In this document: one piece after another, positions 25,001 to 35,299 of the stretch
Layout: each line of letters begins with the position of its first letter
How positions within the stretch are numbered: the first letter of the stretch is position 1
Made by a program: the position numbers and the translations under genes
DNA from: Branchiostoma belcheri
Lineage: Eukaryota; Chordata; Leptocardii; Amphioxiformes; Branchiostomatidae
DNA: 64,000 bases
Direction: 5' to 3'
Assembly (NCBI RefSeq): GCF_001625305.1
Contig: NW_017803987.1
Coordinates: forward strand, 1,301,012 to 1,365,011
Notes under the pieces: generated by a model
Database searches by the model: none
What the model saw: only the letters and a program-made list of their open reading frames with translations
What the model was told of the DNA's origin: nothing

Positions 25001-25337
25001 AGAGTCTGAAATGAAGGCAAGACTTGAAATAATATTTTTCTAACCGTTTATAGCAAAATGTTGGGATGGCATCTGCAAAAAAAGGTTAATTTCTGTCGTG
25101 ATCTCTTTTCTCTATGAAGTGAATTTCGTCTTCCGCAGCTTTGTATATTACAATGCTTACATGGACCATGATTTCAGAGCATCTTTCCTGTATATTTCAA
25201 GCCATTAAATGATTTGTATTATAGCTACGGTATAGAAAAAGTGAAAAAATGCTCTTACTGAGGAAGTGGCTATTGACATCATGAATCCCCAAGCAGAAGA
25301 CCAGGAGAACGAGAGTGACTGCCTGGGAACGAGACAT
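22054..25337 (-). CDS. Gene A: secreted coiled-coil H-type lectin with YKDDKG repeat, 501 aa
   Basis: Exons, in reading order: 25337-25259, 25005-24941, 24362-23267, 22861-22708, 22165-22054, giving 1,506 coding bases. Intron phases are 1, 0, 1, 2, as in its five neighbours. Exon 1 encodes a signal peptide (MSRSQAVTLVLLVFCL, cleavage probably near residue 24). Residues about 28-260 are charged coiled coil. Residues 284-323 are four and a half copies of a nine-residue repeat (YYKDDKGKA type), followed by two KYQGD units. Residues 414-501 form an H-type lectin domain: VNFSKTFRTVPVV in exon 4, then GFLLKIHGWDQTKLY and VQWMACG in exon 5. The exon 3 donor chosen is GTGCGT, because it restores the phase and the Cys used in genes E and F; GTACCT two codons on is an alternative. 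It is the shortest and most divergent member. Ligand unknown; extracellular carbohydrate binding is expected from the family. Confidence 0.87.
22233..22536. mobile_element. Inverted-repeat element(s) in intron 4 of gene A
   Basis: AGGCTTCGGGAAGCGG near 22,245 pairs with CCGCTTCCCAAAGCCT near 22,408, and CAGATTATATG near 22,283 pairs with CATATAATCTG near 22,368, so arms of about 90 bp surround a short centre. Immediately after it lies a copy of the GCCATTTTGTTTG hairpin family. No transposase; MITE-like. Confidence 0.7.
22960..23060. repeat. CT-rich microsatellite in intron 3 of gene A
   Basis: Degenerate CTCT/CTGT run. It lies upstream of the exon 4 acceptor on the opposite strand and is purine-rich (GA) in the transcript. 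Confidence 0.85.
24640..24742. mobile_element. ~100 bp foldback element in intron 2 of gene A
   Basis: GGGTGCCATTCCCAGTAGTA pairs with TACTACTGGGGATGGCACCC across a short centre. The outer end reads CAGGCTAC, like the palindromic insertion at 34,646 and parts of 43,555-43,640, suggesting one foldback family with TAGCCTGGGTGCCATC-type ends. Confidence 0.75.
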
Positions 25338-25344
25338 CTCTTAG

Positions 25345-25406
25345 CGATGTTGACCGAACACAGTACGACTGCAACCGATGTTGACCGAACACAGTACGAC
25401 TGCAAC
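25345..25406. repeat. 31 bp perfect-like tandem pair just 5' of gene A
   Basis: CGATGTTGACCGAACACAGT and the following 11 bases occur at 25345-25375 and again at 25376-25406. The pair lies between the TATA box and the start codon of gene A, so it probably falls in the 5' UTR. Its role, if any, is unknown. Confidence 0.9.
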
Positions 25407-25457
25407 CGGTCTGTACTCCGGCCTGCACGGCTCTGGTCTTACCAAAATATCCATGTC

Positions 25458-25464
25458 TTTTATA
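25458..25464 (-). promoter_or_regulatory. TATA box of gene A
   Basis: TATAAAA on the minus strand, 121 bases 5' of the ATG. An out-of-context ATG at 25,454 lies only a few bases past the box, upstream of any expected start site, so it should not be transcribed. Confidence 0.6.
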
Positions 25465-25529
25465 CTCTACTCCACAAAATGAGTTTTTCACAGGGATTTT
25501 TCAATATTACCACATTTGCGTCATGATCG

Positions 25530-27050
25530 TAACTTTGCGAAATTGGTCTGCTAAACTATGAATATTAAACACCGTACTTTTAATTTTCACCAACAAGAAA
25601 GTATTATACTTTCTGAAAATGTTTTCTTTCGCATGACAGAAAGGGATTCTAGACTTAAATCTTTTCCCCCAGTTTTACAAAAGGGAGATTGTTGAAACAG
25701 GAATCCAACACAAATCCAGACCCAGGGAACTCAGACTAGTTCTAAGTCTTGTATGAAAGTCATTGATGTTCGGCTAATCTAATATATACCCGTAATCTCT
25801 TATACGTTTCAGGGATAAGTGCAAAAGATTGAAGTCTGTGGGAGTCAGATTTTCTGGCTGTACTATCCTAGAAAGGTGACTGTGACTTTATTTCCGACTG
25901 AACAGCACGTTTTTATTTAATTTTGCTTTCTTTCCTCTCTGAAAAATTGGGCTGTATTTTTGAGCCCCCGTTTTGCCACATGCAGTAGGTAAGGGCCCTG
26001 TCATACAAAGCCGAATATTATATGCCGAATTCTGCCGAACGCCCCCCCCCCCACCATAGGTTTTAGGACCCCTTGCAGTTGTTGTAAAAACTGCAGCTTC
26101 CTACTATCATCATACCAGATGTGTGGAAATCCTATAGGGAATGCTAGCGTGCTGGCTTAGTCGAGGCTTGTGTACCCTTTGTGCTAAGTTTATTTTCATG
26201 TCTGAGGTTTTATAAACCATACTTTTTCGTTGTCACCCGAACCTCATTTTATCAGATGCAAAAGAAGTACCGGTGCAATAGCTAAATCGAGTGCTCGCTT
26301 TGTTACCGAGATGTCCCGGTCGGGTCATACCAAAGATTTAAACATTGGTACAGACTGCTTTCTCTGCTTGGCACTCAGCATCTGTGTGGTAAGGCCAACA
26401 CACAACACTACCAGCGGACTAGCCTCCTGCTGTAGTGCTTGCATAACTGTGTGGCCCAAGGGCTACAGAAATTGAGATGCGTACCACCCCTATGCGCTGT
26501 ACAGAGTGGAAGAAGAGGACAAGTCATAATCATAATGCGATGGCTTTATAAAGGAAAAAGAAAAGTTTTATTAAAGAATCGTGTGTACCCCATCACTGAA
26601 TATCTTGTGCACATTTCGCTAAAACAAGATTTCTCTTCGAATTCGTTTCCTACCCGTTTACTTTTGTTCAAGATAAAATGAAGTTGACTTGTCGGCGACA
26701 AGTTGTCGACTTTCCTTACAACTTTACCGTGAGAATCACTCTCCCCAAAGATAATTACATCAAGGTTCACAATCAAACATCTGGCGTTGGTTGCCCAAGG
26801 AGACCGCAAACGACGTAGTCTGAGAAAATTCAATCAGACAAGACGAACGTCACAAGGGCGAGTGTGTGTGTAATTACTTTCCCACGTTACGTTCAAACAT
26901 GTAACTCAGTTGTGGGCAGAAAATTGTCCTTGAAAATTGCTTGCCTCCTGCTGTGGTGCTTGCATAACTGTGTGGCCCAAGGGCTACCGATATGGAGATG
27001 GGAACCGCACCTATTTTCTGCACAGAGTGGAAGAGGACAAGAAAATATTA
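25530..27050. other. Intergenic; dispersed repeat pair, no gene
   Basis: A ~100 bp segment at about 26,420-26,525 recurs at about 26,944-27,045 (shared strings CTTGCATAACTGTGTGGCCC and CACAGAGTGGAAGAGGACAA or close). It may be a SINE fragment. A C-run of about 13 sits at 26,041. Open frames of up to 95 codons show no domain. Confidence 0.55.
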
Positions 27051-27059
27051 ATCATAATC

Positions 27060-27545
27060 ATAATGCGAAAGGTTAGACAGATTGAATTGGTAGAAATGTC
27101 TTCGAACAGTAGGAAGGACTGAAGAGAGAATAAAGTGATAAATAAAAGAAAGTATGAAGGAATGAATGAAGGTGGAAAAGGATAGGTCGTAGATAGGTTG
27201 TGTTGCTAGATGTGTCTCCCGTGAACAGTAGGAACGAATGAATAAGAAATAAAGGGATAAATGAACGAAAGAGTGAATTGACATGGCAAAGGATAGGCTG
27301 GTAACAGGTTGGCTTGGTAGAGGTGTCTCCCACGAACAGTAGGAACGAATGAAAAAGGTATAAAGGAATAAATGAAGGAACGAAAGAGAGGACGTACGAA
27401 CGAATGAACGAATTATTGGGTAAACAAGTGAATGACTGAGTCTGTGAACAAATTAATATATACATAAATGAATGAAGGCGACAGGAATGAGGGAACGAAC
27501 AAATAAGGCGAAAAATGAACGAACGAATGACTGATGAATGAATAA
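27060..27545. repeat. GAAT/GAAC-type array with ~118 bp higher-order unit
   Basis: Degenerate tetranucleotide repeats (GAATGAAC, GAACGAAT) are organised in about three longer units, each with GGTAGA-GTGTCT-CGAACAGTAGGAA. The minus-strand open frames here (YSFI/SFLLF-rich peptides) are products of the repeat. Confidence 0.8.
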
Positions 27546-27940
27546 AGATGCTATAGGTTGAGATATTTACCCAGAACTATCTGGACAAGCGTATGAATCT
27601 GATGCCCCCTAGCATGTCGTACCATTGACCAATCAGCGTTAATGTAACACAAAGACTCTTTTATACATTGTCCGCCATCTTTTATTTCATTAAACTGTTG
27701 CTTTTTCGCTCATTTTTACACAATTTTACATCAAATGGTTGCGACTAAAACTTGATTTACCCGGTTTCAATAGTTCTTTCTAACCAAATTACACTTAGGT
27801 TTGATTGAATGAACCTCTGAGGTGATTAGTTCATAATAACAAGCGTAAAATGTACTTAAGTTCTCACAATAGAAATACGTAGTCAAGCCATAATTCTGTT
27901 AGTGGTTTTGTGTCAGCATTTACTAGTGTGAAAAAGAACT

Positions 27941-28163
27941 AGCCTCCATCGCAGACTTCTGAGGCGGTGGCGTTATTTTTTTTTCGGGGAGGAACGCGAG
28001 CTTTGCCGCGGATGGACTTTGCCGGAGAGAGACGGTTTCGCCGCCTAAGATGGAAACCGTCTCTTCCCGGCAAAGTCCCTCGGCGGCAAAACCGTCCCTC
28101 CGCGGCATAACTAGCGAAAAAAATTAACGCCACCACCTCAGAAGTCTGCGAAGGAGGCTAATG
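27941..28163. mobile_element. ~220 bp foldback element with long nested stems
   Basis: The outer arms TAGCCTCC-ATCGCAGACTTCTGAGG and CCTCAGAAGTCTGCG-AAGGAGGCTA are inverted repeats of about 36 bp including GGTGGCGTTA/TAACGCCACC. Inside, GGACTTTGCCGG pairs with CCCGGCAAAGTCC, and GAGACGGTTTC with GAAACCGTCTC. Nearly the whole element can fold on itself. No coding capacity; MITE or foldback transposon. Confidence 0.85.
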
Positions 28164-28663
28164 AAGAACATTGTATCAGTACCCCCTACATTCTGTAAGG
28201 TGGCTGTCAGTTTGCAGACGAAACAATATTTCTTTGTATTGGTATGCTTTGAACTGTTAAAGATCAAATTCACGCTTTATGCATTCAATGGATCTTTCAT
28301 TTATGCATCACTTCAAAACGTATAAATGATAATATACCATGTAAACGTCCTAAATTTATTGTATAATAAAAGAAAAATGATTACTAGAATATAATTACTA
28401 GAATAAAGAACACCTCACAAAATATAATGCGCATTATACTATTATAGCTATTCTTTAGTCATTCAAGAAAAATCAAACAATATTTGTTGAAAGGAAAAAA
28501 AATTAAAAAATTAACACATGCACCACTGAAATTGGTAGTATTGTCGATAAATGCAAACATCAAATCATACAATGACAAAGTCAAAATGCTTGCTAATCTT
28601 TTAAAAAACAACACAAATGTTCACTAAGTTATATTGTATACGATAATATTGGAAAATACATAT

Positions 28664-29365
28664 GGCCACACCAAGTAATTTTCATGGATGACGTTCGCGC
28701 ATTGATTTTGGCCTGTTCCCAGAAAGAAACCCAACAAATTCCGCCTCCAGTAACTATGACCAAAATCGTAAAACGTAGCCTGGTATCCAGTCTGCTCGTG
28801 GTCGGGGCCGCAAGAGCTGCTCGTGGTCGGGGCCGCAAGAGCTCTGTCCCGCCCGCCTCACATAAGTTTCCCGGTGTGTATTTCACGAGAGATTGATTAG
28901 CCCTCCACGAACGTGTTGGGGGAAACCAAATGCCCAAGCATACTGTCTCTTATTTAATTATTAGCGTAACACTCCTACCGGGACGGCCTGTTGCACTGGG
29001 CGGGAGAAGCTATTAGAGCCCCCGAAGACACATACAGACGAAAACACCCCAACACCCCCAATCACGTTAGACGGGATACCAGGCTACGTAAAACGCTTAA
29101 CGCGAAGTATAAGCACAAGAAACAGGACAGGACGACAACTGCATGCTGTTCCACTGATTCAACTGTGTTTTCATGACGAATAAAAGACTTGTTGGTTTCT
29201 ACACTGTGCTCTCTCTTTCAATTTGTGTCCTAGCATTTGTCGTCCCTAAGGATATTTTAAATCTAGGCATCTTGTTTTTTTGGCCATTCCTGTTTGTTTT
29301 CGCGCTCTCGCATTAAATTTCGGTTTTCCAGGGGACGTCATCCATAAAAAATACTTGGTGTGGCC
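28664..29365. mobile_element. 702 bp TIR element (GGCCACACCAAGTA family)
   Basis: The left end GGCCACACCAAGTAATTTTC followed by ATGGATGACGT is mirrored at the right end by ACGTCATCCAT and TACTTGGTGTGGCC. It contains a 25 bp tandem pair (CTGCTCGTGGTCGGGGCCGC) at 28,792-28,841. Relatives occur at 16,340 (left end only), 36,337-36,656 (right part only) and 43,472-43,800. A 61-codon frame at 28,991 could be a relic of a captured gene, but I cannot identify it. Confidence 0.75.
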
Positions 29366-29890
29366 TAACATAAAGTGTTTTGCGTGCAAAATGGCATACT
29401 ATGGATTTCTATAAAACAGCTTTACATAAAAATAGAAAGCAATAGAATTACATTTGATGTCTACACAAAGTCCTGGGCATCCAAGTCATACATTATCGGT
29501 CTTTGATTCAGGCGTAGGAAAAATTTTGTGTTTCTGTTTCCCGACCGACCCTAGAAAAAACTGCCGACCCTAGCCTTATTTTGTGTGGACTCCTGTATGG
29601 GACATACATTTTTGACCTGACTGACCTTTTCTAGCTCCATGATCTGACACCTGATCGATGAAACGTTGGACAATGAGTTTTCTAACATTTGAAATTGAAA
29701 TTGAAAATATAAGTGTCCTCATGTAAGTTTCACTTTGTTAGACTGTATTGTTTAAGCAACGGGCTCATTCGTATAAGTTGGATCACCAGAGATCGCCAAG
29801 TCTAAAAAAAACTATCTGCTATAAAAGACACTATTTTGGTCAGGACTGAAACAGGAAACACAGCATTTTTCCTAGGACTTAAATTCCACA

Positions 29891-32800
29891 CTACCGTCTT
29901 CCCACAGCTATCCATACTACCTTGCCGGCGTAAAAATGGCTGGTATTGCAAGGTCCGTATTCCATCGAGAAGCGGTATGTATAAACGTCATATACCCTGA
30001 GCATGGTGCTGTTAAAAACAACAACAAGGAAATAAGTAATACATCCCATCAAATGTTGGTCAAAAATTCAAACCATAATTAAAGCATTCATTAAAGCATC
30101 CATGTCTTCTTTCTGTTTTCAATCCATTTTTACTCAAGTCATCATCATCATCAATTGGTTTAAATATTTTGAACCATGTTGATTTGATTATATGGATGGC
30201 ATCCTCTGGGAACCCCAAAACTGATGCAAGCGTGCGAATAAAAAAAGTTTATTCTAGGTGATCTAGGTAATCTAGGTGATTATGAAGGTTGAACAAATGA
30301 CTAAACGCACAAAGTAAAATTTTACTGGCATGATGAATAATAGACTCTTCATTTTCATTCCTTTACATTTCGTCTTGTCCTTTGGTATGGATTTGGCATT
30401 CTGCAACATAAGTATAGTTTTCCAACATTTTTCTTCTATATAAGGCATATATTTGCTCACTTTATATGATTTACACTATGATCGTAAACTTTGTTGGGAA
30501 ATGGAAAATTCATGTCATCCATAGAATCAAATCAACATGGCCTTACTAAAATGTTAATTTGAAGAAAAAGTATTCTACAACTCACCAGTGTCTGTCGCCA
30601 GCACCCAAGTCGATTTTGGAAATGGCGGCGAAAACGACAGGAGTGCTGGAGAAACGGTTGTTGAAGTTGATGGTTTGAAATTGTCGTGAACCATAAATTT
30701 GCGAAGTGCCCCAAAAGTTCCTCATCTCCGGAAGTGTCCAAGTTCCTTTTTCATCTGTAAATCAAGCACGATGTTGAATGGTAAGACTTTGGACAAAGGT
30801 GTATCTTTATTCCTTTATTTGCCTCTCTCTTTCTCACTTACATACCTTTAGGTTTTAATATTACGTTTACCTTTACAGCCACCTTGATAAAAGAAATGAG
30901 ATGAGAAATACGTACAGTGATATGTTCTTCTTCTAAGTTATCTATATCATAAAGGTGTGTTCCATGCCCAAAGCAGCTTTTCAATTTGGTAAGAATTGAA
31001 TTTTTTGGTTATATATGAGGAATACGCGAGGAATACACGAGGAATACGGGAGGAATAGTTACAATGATTTATGGCATTCATGAGGAATTTATGAGGAATG
31101 CATGAGGAATACACGAGGAATACAGGAGGAATACTTATAATGACTAATGGGATGCATGAGAAATTCATGTGGAATGTATGAGGAATACACGAGGAATACA
31201 CGAAGAATACATGAGGAATACACGAGGAATACATGAGGAATGCATGACGAATACACGAGGAATACCCGAGGAATACACGAAGAATACATGAGGAATACAC
31301 GAGGAATACATGAGGAATACACGAGGAATACATGAGGAATACACGACGAATACACGAGGAATACACGAGGAATACACGAGGAATACATGAGGAATACACG
31401 AGGAATACACGAGGAACACATGAGGAATGCATGAGAAATACATGAGGAATACACGACGAATACACGAGGAATACACGAGAAATACATGAGGAATACACGA
31501 CGAATACACGAGGAATACACGAGAAATACATGAGGAATACACGACGAATACATGGGGAACACGTACAATGATTGACGGAATTGATGAGGATTTCATTAAG
31601 GAGTACATAAAGTAATACACGAGAAATACACGAGGAATATACATTAGAAATGCGGTATTTAATGGAATTCATCAGGAATGTATGAGCAATACACGACGAG
31701 TTTATGAGTAAGTAAGTAAGTAAGTAAGTAAGTAAGCCTTTATTTAAACTCGAAAGCTTGTTCGGTTACAAATGACCGCTTTTCAACAAGGTCGAGGGTG
31801 AGGGCGGGGTCACGGATTACAAATCAAACCAAAATATAATACAAAATCAAAACAAAGTGCAAATCAAAATATAATACAAAAATAAATAATAAATCATCAG
31901 TCCGTTATCAGTCCAAGTTCCTTATCATACTTCTAAATGAGGAATACATAGTGAATACATGACGAAAACATGGGGGATACTTACAGTGATTAACGGCGTT
32001 CGCGGAAGTTGCTTGTTGGATCTGTCGTTCGATGGTAGACAGTTCAGTGTTGAAGCCGCTAAAACGGGTTGTTAGCGACGTGACGGTCTGTTGCAAAGTC
32101 GTCACTGTTCCCGACAGTCCGTCCGTCTGACCGCGCTGCAGCGTGTAAATGGCGCTCTGGTGGTTGGAGAGCTGGGTTGTGATGGTGTCCAAGTCGACTT
32201 GAAGCGACTCAAACGTGCTCTCCGATGACGTTCCAAACGCCAGCGCCATCGCCTCCAGCGCGTCTACCGACCCCTCCATGTTGTTGAGTTTGTTATCCAT
32301 GTCCTGTATGTCTCCCTGAAACCCTGCGGCCACCGCCCGTTGCACTTCGTCATACGGAACAGCGGCGATCTGTTGCTCGAGAGCCGTGTGTTGTGCCTGA
32401 ACATCCGGACGGTATTCTAAGTCGATCTCCTCAACTGACGAGGAAAGATCGTCACACCCTTGAGTGTTGGAACTAACTCGTGCATTTATGCTGGCGATGC
32501 TGTCAGATACGACAGACGCTGTTTCTATGCTCTGGGCGGCTGCCTGGAGGTCAGACTGTGCTTGTTGTAGGGCTCTCTCTTTATCTTGAATGGATGTTTC
32601 AATCTCGCCAAATCTCTGGTCTGTTGCTGACCTCGAATCAGTGAGCTCTTGCTGCACGGCAGTTATTGGTCTTTGGCTGTTTTCAACATCTTCAATCAAT
32701 TGCTCCACACTGGCAAGACCTTCCGAAATGGCAGACGAGTTCGTGTACTGGGAAAACTGTTCTTCAGCGCCTTCCACGTTTGTTGTGAGGCTGTCGATTG

Positions 32801-35185
32801 TGTTTCGTAGAGCAGTGATAAGCTCTGAATCGACATTCATTTGTGTTTCTATTGTCTGTATGCGAGCTTCTTCAGTTGACACTTGATCTTGGTAGGTTTC
32901 ATTGTATGACTGGATGTGTTCGTCAAATGTTTCCAGCGTCCGCATGTACTCCTGCAGGGAATTATTCGTTCCCTGGAAGAAGGAAGTTGTGACGTTCCGG
33001 AGTTGTGGCTGTATGATATCTTGGGTCAGATTTTCATTTTGTTCAACCTTGGAGTGCAGTACTGTGATGTTGGCCTGTATGTCCTGTACCGTGTACTGCA
33101 TTTGTGTCACCGAGTCAACGATTCCTGTATCCGTAGCCAAATTTTCCAGCGTAGCTTCCACATCATCTAAACGCAGGCTTTTGGCATTGCTCTGCTGCTC
33201 ATAGTTGTCACCGAGATCTTCCACTTGTTGCACAATTGAGTGCTGTTGTTGGTCATGGTTGTCCAGGCGAGATTGTTGATCTTGGATCTGTGCATTGATG
33301 TTCGTTGTTTGATTTTGCAGCTGCCGTTTCCTGGTGTGTAGAGCCGTGACCGTTGCTTGAATGGTTTCCAGCAGTTGCTGAATCTGACCGTGTCGCTGTA
33401 CATGAGTTTCATACGAGTTTCGGACGTTCGTCAGATGTTCTCCGTTAAGTATGGCTTCCTGTGTCTCAAGCTGTAAACGTTGTCCTGAAAGCTGCTCACC
33501 GAGACCAGCAACCTCGTTAATCAACGACTGGACCCGAGCTTGTAGCGCTGCCACGCGGGCGTCCAGCGCCTCGTCCTTGGACCTCAGGGCGGCAACTTGC
33601 GAGTTGACTATTTGCATGAGTTCTTCAATCTCCGCTTGTTTCTCTTCCCTCGCGCTTTGGTACTCTTGTAGTTGTTGTCGGAAGTTGTCTCTACCCCGTG
33701 CCTGTCGCTCTGCCTCTTGGCGCAGTGACTGGGAATGCGCTTCCTTCTGTTCGTCAATCACGTAGTCGATGTCCGCCAGGTATTCCTCCATGATGCCGTC
33801 AAACGAGGAGATCTCCTCCCCGCGTTCTTGAGATTCTTCCTCCACGTACCGGCCCATGCGTTCCAGGGTGTCCTTGTCTCGATTCATGCTGCCGTTGACG
33901 TTGCCAAACGTCTCCCCCATCGCCGTCAACTGGAGATTCATATCGTCGAGGCCTCCCCGTACATTTTTTATCGTTATGTGTTGCATCGAGATTGCGCCAT
34001 CAATGACCTGTGTACAACAATTGGTTTGATAAGTCTATCTAGAAGAGGGTTTGTACTAGAGTTTGCTTCCTAACTTTCCGAATGAAATGCAGTTAGAGTA
34101 GATAGATTGACAGTTAGAGTAGCTATGGTTTGGATTCTTGCCTACCTTTAGTCTTGTAAATGCCGCTTCAAAGCTCTTGCTCTGCGACTCAAGACCCATG
34201 AAGAAATTGTCCAGCTTGATGATAGACCCTGAAATTAAACATAGATTGAATTCATTACTAAAGGGAGCTTAAGAGCAAAAAGCATTCAATACAAAACGAA
34301 TAACTCAAGAGACTGGATATATTTGTCAGTGACTATATTGCTACCCAAAACGTCTGACAGTTTTCAAAATTCATCCAGTTACTTGTGTAACGATATTTTA
34401 TTCTTTGTGTATCTCATAACCTGGATGTCTAACTTTCATCGACCCTTTTATTTAAAGAAGACTAAAGTAATACCATCCCGAAACAGGTACAATAAAGTAA
34501 TACCATGCCGAAACAGGTTTAACAATAGCATATTGCTATCTATTTAGTTTAACTAGAAGAGACCTTTGTAACAAACATGATACATTGTATTAAATACAGT
34601 CAGTCTCTTTAGACATTTTTTCTATTGCAACTTTAATCACATGGGTAGCCTGCGTGCCATCCAAATTTGTAACGGCTACCCGAAAAATTTTTTTCGGGGT
34701 AGCCGTTACAAATTCGGATGCACCCAGGCTATCACATGGGATGGCAGTGGCACACTCAAGTTTTTCCAGCTTATTTCTATGCCACCACCAAAGCAGACAA
34801 ACGCAGAGACAACAGAGATACTCATTTTCACCCGGTTTAAGTGGGAAATTCGTTTTAAGTGCCTTTCCCAAGGCACAGGATCGGTGGCATGGCAGGATTC
34901 GAACTCGGGACCTCTTGGTTCTGAGCTGAACGCTCTGCCGTTACGCCACACGACCATTAAGACATAGCGTGCTGATGCCGACAATCTCGGCCACCTATTT
35001 TTTTAGAAAAACCTTCATGCACGATGGCTTCATATTACATTTCATTTATGTTCACTTCGAGTTGGTAAGAAGGTAAACTAGAAAGGCTTACCCTGGAGGT
35101 TTTGCAAGAGATAATCTTGCGGCCGTACACCGTTCGGCACAGCACAGACGATCAGAAGCACCAGGAAGCTTACAGACGGCAACAT
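29891..35185 (-). CDS. Gene B: secreted coiled-coil H-type lectin, 828 aa
   Basis: Exons: 35185-35092, 34228-34146, 34007-31985, 30754-30586, 30008-29891 (94, 83, 2023, 169 and 118 bases), all introns GT-AG, phases 1, 0, 1, 2. Residues 1-23 are a signal peptide (MLPSVSFLVLLIV). Residues about 33-733 are long Gln/Glu/Ser-rich coiled coil with heptads such as DARVAALQARV. Residues 734-828 form an H-type lectin domain: INFNNRFSSTPVVFAAI and KIDLG in exon 4, RVYDVYTYRFSM and VVWIAVG in exon 5. The W-x-D-T loop of the other paralogues reads GPCNTS here. The ATG chosen is the first one after the TATA box at 35265-35270. Homotrimer or hexamer formation through the coiled coil and carbohydrate binding outside the cell are inferred from family knowledge. 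Its intron 3 is largely minisatellite plus an inserted element. Confidence 0.92.
30171..30542. mobile_element. TIR MITE in intron 4 of gene B
   Basis: CCATGTTGATTTGATTATAT and ATGGATG at the left are mirrored by CATCCATAGAATCAAATCAA and CATGGCC at the right. The element ends 44 bases from exon 4. The copy at 37,469-37,834 is at the same place in gene C, so this insertion predates the duplication. A third copy (44,944-45,340) lies in a different intron of gene D. Confidence 0.85.
31027..31700. repeat. 11-15 bp minisatellite in intron 3 of gene B
   Basis: More than 40 copies of GAGGAATACAC/GAGGAATACATGA. Embedded in it are degraded copies of the exon 3 splice junction, for example near 31,050, 31,133 and 31,556. 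On the minus strand all frames stay open (SSCIPRVFLVY-type peptides), which is an effect of the repeat. Gene C has a shorter version. Confidence 0.95.
31703..31915. mobile_element. Insertion in gene B intron 3, absent from gene C
   Basis: A (GTAA)n run at 31,709-31,736 is followed by about 175 bases of A+T-rich DNA with no counterpart in gene C intron 3 (38,650-38,700). A microsatellite tail at one end suggests the 3' end of a non-LTR retroelement or SINE. It postdates the B/C duplication and introduces the stop that closes the exon 3 frame in the intron. Confidence 0.6.
34646..34731. mobile_element. 86 bp palindromic foldback in intron 1 of gene B
   Basis: Ends TAGCCTG and CAGGCTA; arms contain GTAACGGCTACCCGAAAAA and the complement TTTTTCGGGGTAGCCGTTAC. 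TCACATGGG flanks both sides (34637-34645 and 34732-34740). The homologous place in gene C near 41,380 has one TCACATGGG and no element. A clean filled and empty site pair with a 9 bp target duplication. Confidence 0.92.
34745..34957 (-). mobile_element. tRNA-derived SINE in intron 1 of gene B
   Basis: Same family as 1038-1305 and 57,805-58,025: minus-strand head TCGTGTGGCGTAACGGCAGA, B box GAGTTCGAATCC and core CCTTGGGAAAGGCACTT. The orthologous copy sits in intron 1 of gene C (41,395-41,602), so it was present before the duplication. The internal pol III boxes are decayed. Confidence 0.85.
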
Positions 35186-35264
35186 GGTGTGTGTTCTAGT
35201 GCAGAAGTCGTCGCAAGTCTGACTCTTACACACCCTTAGTCGCTGTACAAACCTTAGCACTCCC

Positions 35265-35270
35265 TTTATA
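35265..35270 (-). promoter_or_regulatory. TATA box of gene B
   Basis: TATAAA in the context GGTATAAAGGGAG, 80 bases 5' of the ATG; the expected start site is near 35,238, giving a 5' UTR of about 50 bases without an upstream ATG. The same box and spacing occur in gene C. Confidence 0.7.
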
Positions 35271-35299
35271 CCATATGTTTGACGTCTTAACGTGTCAAG

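Noticed and set aside
25205..25491. Minus open frames of 66 and 70 codons over the start of gene A
   Set aside because: They are out of frame with the signal-peptide exon and overlap it and the 31 bp tandem pair.
28991..29176. 61-codon frame (HWAGEAIRAPED) as a retroelement protein
   Set aside because: A vague resemblance to retroelement C-termini is not enough; the frame lies in a TIR element and its counterpart near 36,340 is not open.
30947..31672. 241-codon minus frame rich in CIPRVFLVY, looking like a membrane protein
   Set aside because: It is the GAGGAATAC minisatellite of gene B intron 3 read on the minus strand; all three frames give similar peptides.
32590..33765. Plus-strand open frames of about 100 codons (and counterparts at 39,320-39,969, 45,426-46,610 and 60,492-60,896)
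   Set aside because: They are antisense to the coiled-coil exons and repeat in each paralogue only because the exons are homologous.
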